Positions 14,370 through 21,919 of a DNA stretch of 22,816 bases are shown piece after piece. Within the stretch, counting starts at the first letter, position 1. The number at the start of each line of letters is the position of its first letter. Where the stretch lies: positions 1 to 22,816 of the forward strand of contig JAJZRD010000033.1 of the NCBI GenBank assembly GCA_021845945.1. The letters are read 5' to 3'. The notes beneath the pieces were generated by a model. That model had not been told where the DNA came from, ran no database searches, and saw nothing but the letters and a program-made list of their open reading frames with translations. Both the position numbers and the translations under genes were made by a program. The stretch is from Chloroflexota bacterium (GTDB lineage Bacteria > Chloroflexota > UBA6077).

Positions 14370-15088
14370 TCCTGCAGGTAGAGAACGTCACCAAGCACTT
14401 TGGCGGCCTCTACGCCCTGAAGGGGATCAGCTTCGGGGTGGAGGAGGGGGAGATCGTCGGCCTCATCGGCCCTAACGGGGCGGGCAAGACCACCCTCTTC
14501 AACGTCATGTCGGGCTTCTTCCGCCCGGATCAGGGGCGGGTGGTTTTCGCCGGCGAGTCCATCGGCCATCTGAAGGCCTACGACGTCAGCCGGCGGGGAC
14601 TGGTCCGCACCTTCCAGGTGGTGAAGCCCTTCGGCAACCTGACGGTGCTTCAGAACGTGATGGTGGGCAGTTTCCTCCAGACCGGCAATCCGGGGCGGGC
14701 TCGCCAGCGAGCCCTGGAGGTGATGGATCTGGTGGGGCTGCTGGACCGGCGGGAGAAGGCGGCCAAGAGCCTCACCATCGCCGACCGGAAGCGGCTGGAG
14801 GTGGCGAGAGCCCTGGCCACCCGCCCCCGGGTGTTGCTGCTGGACGAGGTGATGGCGGGGCTCAACCCCACCGAGCTGACCCAGATGCTGGAGATCCTCC
14901 AGCGGATCCGGCAGCAGGGGGTTACCCTCCTGGTGATCGAGCACATCATGGCGGCCATCATGACCGTCTCGGATCGGATCCTGGTGCTGCACCACGGCGA
15001 GAAGATCGCCGAGGGAGCTCCCAAAGAGGTGGCGAAGGACAGGAGGGTTATCGACGCCTACCTTGGAGAGGAGTACCTCCTTGCTTAG
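14366..15088 (+). CDS. livG: Branched-chain amino acid ABC transporter ATPase LivG-like
   Basis: First of two cytoplasmic ATPases that power the importer. The predicted 240-residue protein has Walker A GPNGAGKT (35-42), the Q-loop segment TFQVVKPF, Walker B VLLLDEVMAGLNPTE and a switch His (IEHIM). The ABC signature, usually LSYGQ or LSGGQ, is here LTIADRKRLEVARAL, an altered form also met in some LivG homologues. The ATG at 14366 overlaps the livM stop, with AAGGAGG at 14355-14361. Longer frames are rejected because they lie inside livM. Confidence 0.94.
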   Translation: MILQVENVTKHFGGLYALKGISFGVEEGEIVGLIGPNGAGKTTLFNVMSGFFRPDQGRVVFAGESIGHLKAYDVSRRGLVRTFQVVKPFGNLTVLQNVMVGSFLQTGNPGRARQRALEVMDLVGLLDRREKAAKSLTIADRKRLEVARALATRPRVLLLDEVMAGLNPTELTQMLEILQRIRQQGVTLLVIEHIMAAIMTVSDRILVLHHGEKIAEGAPKEVAKDRRVIDAYLGEEYLLA

Positions 15089-15785
15089 AGTAGAGAACAT
15101 CGACGTGGCCTACGGCGATGTGCAGGTGCTCCACGGGATGTCGCTTGCCGTGGAGGAGGGGGAGATCGTGGCGCTGGTGGGGGCCAACGCCGCCGGCAAG
15201 ACCACCACCATCAACACCATCTCCGGGATCATCCGGCCCATCGTCGGCGCCATCACCTTCCGGGGCCAGCGGATCGACCACCTGAACCCCTACGACGTCG
15301 TGGCCCTGGGACTGGTGCAGGTGCCCGAGGGCCGGCGGCTCTTCCCCTACATGACGGTGCTGGAGAATCTGGAGCTGGGGGCATACAGCCGGGAGGCCCG
15401 ACGGCAGAGGGCCAAGAGTCTGGAGATGGTCCTCGGCCTGTTGCCGATCCTGAAGGAGCGCCAGGGTCAGCTGGCGGGATCCCTCTCCGGCGGCGAGCAG
15501 CAGATGCTGGCTATCGGGCGCGGGCTGATGGCTCTGCCCAGGCTGCTGATGCTGGACGAGCCCTCCCTGGGGCTCGCGCCGATGCTGGTGAAGCAGATCC
15601 TGGAGACGGTGCGGGACGTCAACGCCCGGGGGATGACGGTGTTGCTGGTGGAGCAGAACGTCCAGCACTCCCTCCGGCTGGCCCATCGGGGCTACGTCCT
15701 CGAGAACGGGAGGATCGTTCTGGAGGGCCAGGGCTCAGAGCTGTTGGGGAACCCCCACTTGAAGAAGGCCTACCTGGGCATGTAA
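15081..15785 (+). CDS. livF: Branched-chain amino acid ABC transporter ATPase LivF-like
   Basis: Second ATPase, predicted 234 residues, the usual LivF length. Walker A is GANAAGKT (34-41), the signature is the canonical LSGGEQQMLAIGRGL, and Walker B is LLMLDEPSLGLAP. I place the start at a TTG at 15081 because GGAGAGGAG ends 7 bases upstream and MLRVENIDVAYGD is the typical N-terminus. An in-frame TTG at 15063 lies within that ribosome binding site. The start overlaps the end of livG by 8 bases. The full signature here can complement the degenerate one in LivG, as in other two-ATPase importers. Confidence 0.93.
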   Translation: MLRVENIDVAYGDVQVLHGMSLAVEEGEIVALVGANAAGKTTTINTISGIIRPIVGAITFRGQRIDHLNPYDVVALGLVQVPEGRRLFPYMTVLENLELGAYSREARRQRAKSLEMVLGLLPILKERQGQLAGSLSGGEQQMLAIGRGLMALPRLLMLDEPSLGLAPMLVKQILETVRDVNARGMTVLLVEQNVQHSLRLAHRGYVLENGRIVLEGQGSELLGNPHLKKAYLGM

Positions 15786-15789
15786 AGAC

Positions 15790-15914
15790 GACGGGGAGAC
15801 GGGGAGACGGGGAGATTCCCTCTCCCTTTGGGAGAGGGTCAGGGTGAGGGCTGTTTGGTCGGCAGCGTCCCAGCCCTCACTCGCCCTTCGGGCGGCCTCT
15901 CCCAAAGGGAGAGG
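15790..15914. repeat. Composite repeat: 8-base tandem array and CTCTCCC hairpins
   Basis: Three tandem copies of GACGGGGA (15790-15813) are followed by a structured element. It has a perfect stem CCCTCTCCC-TTT-GGGAGAGGG (15818-15838), long-range arms GTGAGGGCTG/CAGCCCTCAC (15844-15853 and 15871-15880), a GCCC-TTC-GGGC hairpin (15883-15893) and CCTCTCCC-AAA-GGGAGAGG (15896-15914). It sits between the converging ends of livF and the dehydrogenase gene, so it may also stop transcription from both sides. Confidence 0.8.
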
Positions 15915-15943
15915 CGGTTGCGGTTTCCCTCACCCCGTCTCTG

Positions 15944-17008
15944 TCACGCCGCTTTCTTCGCCCCTCGCGTGGCCTTGGGGTTCACCACGTTCTGGGGGTT
16001 CCCCTCCAGGAAGGATCGGACGTTGCTCACCGAGGTGTCGAGGATCCGCTCCACGGCCTCCCAGCTATCGAAGGCGATGTGGGGCGTCACCACCACGTCC
16101 TCTCGCCGCAGCAGCACGTGCTGGCGCAGCAGCATCCGCAGCTTCTCCTCCGCCTGGGGCGCCCGCAGCAGCTGCTTCTCCTCCTCCACCAGCTCCTCAC
16201 CCTCGATCACGTCCAGCCCTGCCCCGGCGAGGATACCCTCGTCCAGGGCCCAGATCAGGGCGTCGGTGTCCACCAGCTCGCCTCGGGCGGTGTTGATCAG
16301 CAGCGCGCCGCGCTTCACCAATTTCAAGTTGTCCCGGTTGATCATGTGGTAGGTGCCGGCGTTGAGAGGGGCGTGGAGGCTGACGATGTCCGACCGGCGG
16401 AGCAGCTCCTCCAGCGGCACGTACTCGAAGCCCAGCACCTCGGAGATCAACCGATCCTGCCGGACGTCGAAGGCCAGCACCCTCATCCCGAATCCCTTGG
16501 CGATCCTGATGGTGTGCAGCCCTATGTGGCCGGCTCCCACCACGCCCAGGGTCTTGCCGTGGAGGTCGAAGCCCCGGAGCCCTTCCAGGGAGAAGTTGCC
16601 CTGGAGGGTCCGGAGGTAGGCCTTGTGGATCTTGCGGGAGAGGGACAGGATCAGGCCGAAGGCATGCTCGGCCACCGTGGTCTCGCCGTAGTAGGGGACG
16701 TTGCAGACCAGGATGCCCCGTTCGTTGCAGGCCACCAGGTCGACGTGGTCGAAGCCGGTGGACCGGGTGGCGATCAGCTCCAGGTTGGGGAGTGCGTCGA
16801 GGGTCTCCCGATTCACTTCCGACCGGATGAAGACCGAGATCACCGAGGCGTCGGCGATTTGCGGTAGATGCTGCCTCTCCAGGGGACCGCGGAAAGAGTG
16901 GACCTCCAGCCCCTCCAGCCCTTTGGAGATCCTATCCCTTTCCCACTCCTCCACCTCGAAGAAGGCGATCTTCGAGGCGTTGGCTCTCTTCTTGGAGCTA
17001 TTAGCCAT
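15944..17008 (-). CDS. D-isomer specific 2-hydroxyacid dehydrogenase
   Basis: NAD(P)-dependent oxidoreductase of about 354 residues acting on a 2-hydroxy or 2-oxo acid, such as D-lactate. It has the Rossmann motif GVVGAGHIG (155-163), the active-site Arg in NTARGELVD (Arg242), the Glu in GLDVIEGEE (about 269) and the catalytic His in TPHIAF (His310). An acidic insertion (about 272-302) before the His is typical of the D-lactate-dehydrogenase-like branch. The basic N-terminal tail of about 12 residues is poorly conserved, but the ATG at 17008 has GAGGAAGG upstream. It lies 17 bases after greA, likely in one transcript. The substrate is not certain. Confidence 0.92.
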   Translation of the reverse strand: MANSSKKRANASKIAFFEVEEWERDRISKGLEGLEVHSFRGPLERQHLPQIADASVISVFIRSEVNRETLDALPNLELIATRSTGFDHVDLVACNERGILVCNVPYYGETTVAEHAFGLILSLSRKIHKAYLRTLQGNFSLEGLRGFDLHGKTLGVVGAGHIGLHTIRIAKGFGMRVLAFDVRQDRLISEVLGFEYVPLEELLRRSDIVSLHAPLNAGTYHMINRDNLKLVKRGALLINTARGELVDTDALIWALDEGILAGAGLDVIEGEELVEEEKQLLRAPQAEEKLRMLLRQHVLLRREDVVVTPHIAFDSWEAVERILDTSVSNVRSFLEGNPQNVVNPKATRGAKKAA

Positions 17009-17025
17009 CGGCCTTCCTCAAGCAG

Positions 17026-17496
17026 CTAGGTAATCTCGACGATGGTCAGCCGGCGTGTCCCCATGGGGGTCTCGACGTCTACCGTTTCCCCGGGGCGGTG
17101 GCCCATGAGGGCCCTCCCTACCGGGGACTGGTTGGAGATCCGTCCCTTGCCCGGCTCGGCCTCCATGACCCCCACTATGGCGTACTGCTCCTCCTCGCCG
17201 CTCTCGTCGCGCAGGGTCACGGTGGCGCCGACCTCCACTGAGGGCCAGGCGGCAGAAGTGGCCACCTCCACCACTTCGGCCTGGGCCAGCAACTTCTCCA
17301 GGGTGGCGATGCGACCCTCCACGAAAGCCTGTTCCTCACGGGCCGACAGGTATTCCGGGCTGTCCCAGACGCCAACCTCTCGCGCCGATCGGAGCCGCTC
17401 GGATACCTCGTGGCGTCGCACCGTCCGGAGGTAGTCCAGTTCCGCCATCAGTCGCGCGTATCCGGTAGCTGTCAAGACCTTTTCGGGGTCGCCCAT
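17026..17496 (-). CDS. greA: Transcription elongation factor GreA-family protein with altered tip
   Basis: Binds the RNA polymerase secondary channel and stimulates cleavage of backtracked RNA. The predicted 156-residue protein has the N-terminal coiled coil (about 10-75) and C-terminal FKBP-like domain (NQSPVGRALMGHRPGETVDV). The start has AGGAGG about 9 bases upstream. The loop at the coiled-coil tip, normally D-L-x-E-N-A-E-Y, is here GVWDSPEY (residues 42-49) and one residue shorter. The first catalytic Asp is absent and the second acid appears as Asp45. The family call is firm, but normal cleavage-stimulating activity is doubtful. It is followed by the hydroxyacid dehydrogenase gene. Confidence 0.9.
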   Translation of the reverse strand: MGDPEKVLTATGYARLMAELDYLRTVRRHEVSERLRSAREVGVWDSPEYLSAREEQAFVEGRIATLEKLLAQAEVVEVATSAAWPSVEVGATVTLRDESGEEEQYAIVGVMEAEPGKGRISNQSPVGRALMGHRPGETVDVETPMGTRRLTIVEIT

Positions 17497-17635
17497 GACC
17501 TTACACCTCCTCTGGCCCGCTTCCGGCCATCGCTCTCAGTGGGCTGTCGCCGATCTTCAGCCCTGGGCAGCTAGCATTTCCCTCGTCAAATTGCATTCGG
17601 CTGATGGCTGAAGACTCGCGGATAGCTTTTCTCGC

Positions 17636-17750
17636 GCAAGAGACGTGCCAAGAAGAACGACGCGGAGAAGGGGAGACGAGGAGACGGGGTGATAGCAGCC
17701 CCTTCGCCCTGTCGCCCGCTCGCACCGTCTTCTCTGGGCACGTCTCTTGC
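17636..17750. repeat. Inverted-repeat element upstream of the Lon-like gene
   Basis: Perfect 14-base arms GCAAGAGACGTGCC (17636-17649) and GGCACGTCTCTTGC (17737-17750) extend inward as an imperfect repeat. They enclose about 87 bases with GGAGAC-type repeats that resemble the tandem array at 15790. The 313-base gap between greA and the Lon-like gene otherwise holds only the two ribosome binding sites and a small GGCTGAAG/CTTCAGCC inverted pair. It looks like a MITE-like insertion without a coding region. Confidence 0.65.
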
Positions 17751-17809
17751 CCGCTGTTGGCACTCCACCCAGCGATCGGGGAGGCGGAGCAGCGGATCAA
17801 GGAGGGATC

Positions 17810-20311
17810 ATGGCAGTCGGTAAGAGCCCTCGGGCGAAGGAGAACCTCAGGCTGATAGGGTTGGTGGAGAAGCTGGCGGTGCCGGTCGAGCGGCTGCGGA
17901 GGAGCTGCGATCCGGCCACGATGCCCTTCGAGACGACCGAGCAGGTGGAGCCTCTGCTGGGCACCGTTGGCCAGGAGCGGGCGATAAGCGCCATCGAATT
18001 CGGCGTGGAAATCGTCTCCAGCGGTTTCAACATCTTCGTCTCCGGTCCATCGGGCTCGGGACGAAACGCCACCGCTTGCACCTACGTGGAGCAGGCGGCA
18101 CGCGCTCAGCCGGTGCCGGATGACTGGGTCTACGTGCACAACTTCCAGGACCCCTACCACCCTCAGGCGATTCGGCTGCCGGCAGGGCAGGGCTGCGAGC
18201 TGGCCAGCCGGATGGACGAGCTGGTGGAGGCGGCCCGTCGGGAGATCCCTCGGGCCTTCGAAAGCGAGGACTACGAGCGGCGCCGCAACGACATCCTGAC
18301 CCAGCTCCACCAGCGCCAGCAGGCCCTATACAGCCAGATCCAGGAGAGCGCAAAGTCCCAGGGATTCGCCATCGAGTTGACCCCGGCGGGCATCCTCACG
18401 GTGCCGCTGGTGGACGACCATCCCCTCTCCACCGAGGAGTACGAGAAGCTCCCTCAGCAGACCAAGGAGGAGCTGGAGCGCCGGGGCAACGAGCTGCGGG
18501 AGCGTCTTGAGCAGGCGCTCCACGAGGGGCGGCAGCAGGAGAAGGATGCCACGGAGCGGCTGCGGGAGCTGGAGCGGGAGGTAGCCCTCTTCGCCGTGGG
18601 GCACCTCTTCGACGAGCTGAGAGATCGCTACCGGGACTACCCCGACGTCCAGGAATACCTTAGACAGCTCCAGGACGACATTCCAGAGCATCTGGACGAC
18701 TTCCGAGCCGGCCCCCAACAGCCCGAGGGGCTCCCAGCGGCCCTGGCCGAGCTGCAGGGCAGCTCCCGGGAAGAGCACCTCTCCCGCTACAAGGTGAACG
18801 TGTTCGTGGACAACAGCGAGACCAAGGGTGCGCCGATGGTCCAGGAGTACAACCCGACCTACTACAACCTGATGGGCCGTCTGGAGTACCAGGCTCGCTT
18901 CGGCGCGATGACGACCGACTTCCGCCAGATCAAGGCGGGTGCCCTCCATAGGGCCAACGGCGGCTACCTGGTGCTGGACGCCCTGGCGGTGCTGACCAGC
19001 CCCTTCGCCTGGGACGCCCTGAAGAAGGCGCTCCAGACCCGGGAGTCCAGGATCGAGAACATTGGCGAGCAGTACAGCGCCATCCCGGCCACCACCCTCC
19101 GGCCCGAGCCGATCCCTCTGAACGTCAAGGTGGTGATGGTTGGCAATCCCTTCATCTACTACCTGCTCTACCACCTGGACGAGGATTTCCGGAAGCTGTT
19201 CAAGGTGAAGGCCGACTTCGGTCCTGACATGGATCGCTCGGATCAGCACGTCCTTCGCTACGCCGGTTTCATCAGCCGGCAGGTGCGGGAGCGCGGTCTG
19301 CGCCACTTCGATCGCACCGGCGTCGCCAGGATGGTGGAGTACGGCTCTCGGCTGGTGGAGGATCAGGAGAAGCTCTCCACCCGCCTGGCCGACGTGGCGG
19401 ACATGGTGGTCGAGTCCAGCCACTGGGCGGGCAAGAGCGGCCGCGACCTGGTCACGGCGGAGGACGTGGACCAGGCCATCGCCCACAAGGAGTACCGATC
19501 GAACCTGATCGAGGAGCGGATCCAGGAGTTCATCGAAGACGGGACCATAATGATCGACACCGAGGGGACGAAGCCGGCCCAGGTGAACGGTCTCTCCGTC
19601 GTCGACCTGGGGGATTACTCCTTCGGGCGGCCCTCCCGGATCACCGCCCGAACCTCCCTGGGGGGTGAAGGCGTGGTCAACATCGAGCGGGAGATCAAGC
19701 TCTCGGGCCCCATCCACTCCAAGGGGGTGTTGATCCTCTCGGGGTATCTCTCCGGCAAGTACGCTCAGAGCTACCCCCTGGCCCTGTCCGCCACCCTCAC
19801 TTTCGAGCAGGTCTACGACGAGGTGGAGGGCGACAGCGCCTCCTCCACCGAGCTGTACGTCCTGCTCTCCGCCCTCTCGGGGCTGCCCCTCCAGCAGGGG
19901 ATCGCCGTGACGGGCTCGGTGAACCAGATCGGCCAGGTCCAGGCGGTGGGCGGGGTCACCCGGAAGGTGGAGGGCTTCTACGAGGTGTGCAAGTCCCAGG
20001 GGCTTACCGGAGAGCAGGGGGTGATCCTGCCGGAGGCCAACGTCAAGAACCTGATGCTGAAGGACGAGGTGGTGCAGGCAGTCCGCACTGGGAAGTTCCA
20101 CCTCTGGGCGGTGCGCACCATCGACGAGGGGATCGAGATCCTCACCGGAGCCTCAGCCGGGGAGCAGCAGGCCGACGGTCGCTACCCCAAGGGGACGGTG
20201 CACCAGTTGGTGGACGCCAAACTGAGGGAGTACGCCCAGCGGCTCAAGGAGTTCGGCGCTCCCGGGGAGCGGCGGGAGGCGCCGGGGAAGCGGGAAGAGA
20301 GGGCCGCCTGA
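17810..20311 (+). CDS. Lon-like protease of the AAA_32/LonC type
   Basis: Predicted 833-residue cytoplasmic serine protease. The N-terminal half is a AAA+-like module with a P-loop written GPSGSGRN (79-86, Arg for the usual Lys) and a Walker B-like GGYLVLDA (about 384-391) lacking the catalytic Glu. A long charged coiled coil lies about 205-275. The C-terminal Lon protease domain has the catalytic Ser in EGDSASS (Ser676) and Lys719 in GGVTRK, forming the Ser-Lys dyad. The ATG at 17810 has AAGGAGG upstream; a longer frame from 17747 is rejected. This layout fits the LonC/YcbZ branch, where the Meiothermus enzyme is reported to work without ATP. It could clear unfolded proteins, but the substrates are unknown. 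Confidence 0.88.
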   Translation: MAVGKSPRAKENLRLIGLVEKLAVPVERLRRSCDPATMPFETTEQVEPLLGTVGQERAISAIEFGVEIVSSGFNIFVSGPSGSGRNATACTYVEQAARAQPVPDDWVYVHNFQDPYHPQAIRLPAGQGCELASRMDELVEAARREIPRAFESEDYERRRNDILTQLHQRQQALYSQIQESAKSQGFAIELTPAGILTVPLVDDHPLSTEEYEKLPQQTKEELERRGNELRERLEQALHEGRQQEKDATERLRELEREVALFAVGHLFDELRDRYRDYPDVQEYLRQLQDDIPEHLDDFRAGPQQPEGLPAALAELQGSSREEHLSRYKVNVFVDNSETKGAPMVQEYNPTYYNLMGRLEYQARFGAMTTDFRQIKAGALHRANGGYLVLDALAVLTSPFAWDALKKALQTRESRIENIGEQYSAIPATTLRPEPIPLNVKVVMVGNPFIYYLLYHLDEDFRKLFKVKADFGPDMDRSDQHVLRYAGFISRQVRERGLRHFDRTGVARMVEYGSRLVEDQEKLSTRLADVADMVVESSHWAGKSGRDLVTAEDVDQAIAHKEYRSNLIEERIQEFIEDGTIMIDTEGTKPAQVNGLSVVDLGDYSFGRPSRITARTSLGGEGVVNIEREIKLSGPIHSKGVLILSGYLSGKYAQSYPLALSATLTFEQVYDEVEGDSASSTELYVLLSALSGLPLQQGIAVTGSVNQIGQVQAVGGVTRKVEGFYEVCKSQGLTGEQGVILPEANVKNLMLKDEVVQAVRTGKFHLWAVRTIDEGIEILTGASAGEQQADGRYPKGTVHQLVDAKLREYAQRLKEFGAPGERREAPGKREERAA

Positions 20312-20315
20312 CCCC

Positions 20316-21014
20316 CTACGAGAACACCCGGCGGATTGGGGCTACCTGCCGGGGGTGGATGGCTGCTTTTCCGCCGAAGCCCATATCCTTGGCCCGTTGA
20401 GCCTCCCCCACGAGCCCCTGCCGATCCCCCACCTTTGGGTAGGGGGCGTCGACGGCGGATACCCCCGCCGACGCGGCCGCCAGGGCCAGCCGGGTGCGGG
20501 CCTGCCGCGGTTCCGGCAGGTCGGCACCCCGCGCCGCCGCCAGCTTCTCCCCCAGAACCAGCGCCACCACCCGGCGGCTGGCCCCGGCCATCTCCCCGGC
20601 ACGTTCCAGCGCCTCGGGGCTCTCCAGGACCGGGATGAAGCTGAGCGCCCCGATCTCCAGGCCGGCGTGGCGCTCCAGATCCTGCACCACCGCCTCCAGC
20701 TCCCGGATCTCGCCGGGCAGCTCCACCCGGGGGACGATCAGGGCCGCGACTCCAGGCCTCACCATCGCCTTCAGGTCCAGGGTTACCTCCAGGGTGTCCA
20801 AGCCGTCGATCCCCACCGCCACCCGTGCCCTCCCCAGGGCGCCCTCCGCGACCATGCCTTCCACCAGACCGCGGGCGGCGGCCCTCTCCGCCGGGGCCAC
20901 GCCATCCAGCCCCAGCACCAGGATGTCGGGCCGGCTGGCCATGGCCTTCAGGATCGGCTCCCTCCGGTTGCCCGGCAGGTAGAGAAGGGTGCGTAGCGAG
21001 TAATCGGTTGGCAT
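20316..21014 (-). CDS. HpcH/HpaI aldolase / citrate lyase beta (CitE)-like protein, divergent
   Basis: Predicted 232-residue protein with a CitE-like TIM-barrel outline: LRTLLYLPGNR near the start, LIVPRVE (92-98), VLESPEA with the metal-site Glu131, and the well kept C-terminal GFGGKAAIHPRQV (212-224). It is shorter than the usual ~280-300 residues. Expected residues are changed: the DLED segment reads LGLD, the RVN segment reads VAVG, and the metal-binding Asp of the GxxDLA motif is Lys157. I infer a divergent or inactive member rather than a citrate lyase subunit; no citDF genes are near. The ATG at 21014 lacks a Shine-Dalgarno, and a promoter sits 6 bases upstream. It converges on the protease gene with 4 bases between stops. 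Confidence 0.75.
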   Translation of the reverse strand: MPTDYSLRTLLYLPGNRREPILKAMASRPDILVLGLDGVAPAERAAARGLVEGMVAEGALGRARVAVGIDGLDTLEVTLDLKAMVRPGVAALIVPRVELPGEIRELEAVVQDLERHAGLEIGALSFIPVLESPEALERAGEMAGASRRVVALVLGEKLAAARGADLPEPRQARTRLALAAASAGVSAVDAPYPKVGDRQGLVGEAQRAKDMGFGGKAAIHPRQVAPIRRVFS

Positions 21015-21020
21015 ATCTCG

Positions 21021-21048
21021 ATTCTGACAGGAAGGGCAGGGCTGTCAA
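21021..21048 (-). promoter_or_regulatory. Promoter placed for a leaderless CitE-like mRNA
   Basis: On the minus strand TTGACA (21043-21048) and CAGAAT (21021-21026) are 16 bases apart. The -10 element ends 6 bases before the ATG, so transcription would start at or next to the start codon. The absence of a ribosome binding site agrees with a leaderless message. The -10 matches four of six consensus bases. Confidence 0.5.
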
Positions 21049-21153
21049 TGGGATAGGTCTCCAGTTCCAGTAATACATAGGAAAGCCAGGGGACGTATGT
21101 GGCCTGTGATAAGGGCGCTAGCCGCCTGACGCCGACAGCCCGTGCCACACAAC

Positions 21154-21190
21154 AGGCCCATCCCTGCGTGCCATGATCGGGGATGGGCCT
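21154..21190 (-). terminator. Hairpin downstream of dhaL
   Basis: Perfect 11-bp stem AGGCCCATCCC / GGGATGGGCCT (21154-21164 and 21180-21190). It is followed on the minus-strand RNA by TGTTGTGT, which is moderately T-rich. It lies about 85 bases after the dhaL stop and ahead of the divergent-side CitE promoter, so it most likely ends the dhaK-dhaL transcript. A second weaker stem, GTCCC/GGGAC (21249-21270), lies right after the dhaL stop. Confidence 0.65.
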
Positions 21191-21274
21191 ATCATCTTGT
21201 ACAGTAGGTTGTTTCGATCAGCCTCTCAGCAGCTCGTAGCGTCCTCCGGTCCCGGCTGCCTGGCTGGGACTCGG

Positions 21275-21910
21275 CTAACTCGACGATCCTGTGAATGCCT
21301 CCCAAGTACGAAGGACCACTACAGCGCCTGGGTCCGGGTGCCCGAGAGTGCGTTCCGTGATCCAGGCTGCCCGTCCGGACTTCGCCTTCATCGAAATGGT
21401 CGCTTCGACGCCCGCGCGCGCCGCTTCGGCGGCTGCCTCGGCCGCCTCACGGAGCGTCTTGCCCTGAGCCAAGCCCTTCTCCAGCGCCTGGATGCTCGGC
21501 CCAAGGGCGTCTAGCATGGTCTTATCCCCAGGCTGAGCCCTCCCTTTCTCTACGATCCCTGCTTGCGCGGCTCGCACCATGCCGACCAGCAAGGCCGGAC
21601 TCAACTCTTCAACCCCCTTGGCCTCCTTGCCTGCCCGCATGGCGGCAATGGCGAGCAGTGCCCCCATGGTGGAGGGGGCCGCCCCGTTGAAGGCCATCCC
21701 GCTCTTGGCCACGATGGTTCCGATGTCCTGGCCGGCCAGGTCCGGCAGCGCTTTGCGGACAGCACGGCATCCCAGGGTAATCGTGACGCCCAGGTCTCCA
21801 TCGCCTACCGCCGAGTCCAGCCGGTTCAGCTCGTCCACCGATCTTTCGAGATGGTCGAGCACCCGTTCGAAGGCTCGCAACACCCCTTCTCGAGTCACCG
21901 ACTCGCTCAC
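21275..21910 (-). CDS. dhaL: Dihydroxyacetone kinase subunit L-like (DhaL), nucleotide-binding
   Basis: Predicted 211-residue all-helical nucleotide-binding subunit that supplies phosphate to the ketose held by DhaK. The Mg-nucleotide Asp residues are present in LDSAVGDGDLG (Asp32, Asp37, Asp39). QPGDKTMLDAL and TLGHPDPGA follow as in the family. The loop after GDGD has Leu40 in place of the usual His, and the GASGP-type glycine loop is replaced by APSTMG (78-83), seen in a DhaL subfamily. The start is GTG (21908-21910), with GGAGG overlapping the dhaK stop. No DhaM phosphotransferase gene is visible, so the phosphate donor, ATP or a PTS protein, cannot be decided here. Confidence 0.88.
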   Translation of the reverse strand: MSESVTREGVLRAFERVLDHLERSVDELNRLDSAVGDGDLGVTITLGCRAVRKALPDLAGQDIGTIVAKSGMAFNGAAPSTMGALLAIAAMRAGKEAKGVEELSPALLVGMVRAAQAGIVEKGRAQPGDKTMLDALGPSIQALEKGLAQGKTLREAAEAAAEAARAGVEATISMKAKSGRAAWITERTLGHPDPGAVVVLRTWEAFTGSSS

Positions 21911-21919
21911 CTGCCCCTC

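Noticed and set aside
15790..15813. CRISPR-like repeat array
   Set aside because: The 8-base units are directly tandem with no spacers and no cas genes are present.
20182..21078. Gly/Arg-rich 298-codon minus-strand ORF overlapping the CitE-like gene
   Set aside because: Shadow frame: low-complexity Gly/Ala/Arg/Pro, while the other frame carries the conserved HpcH/HpaI motifs.
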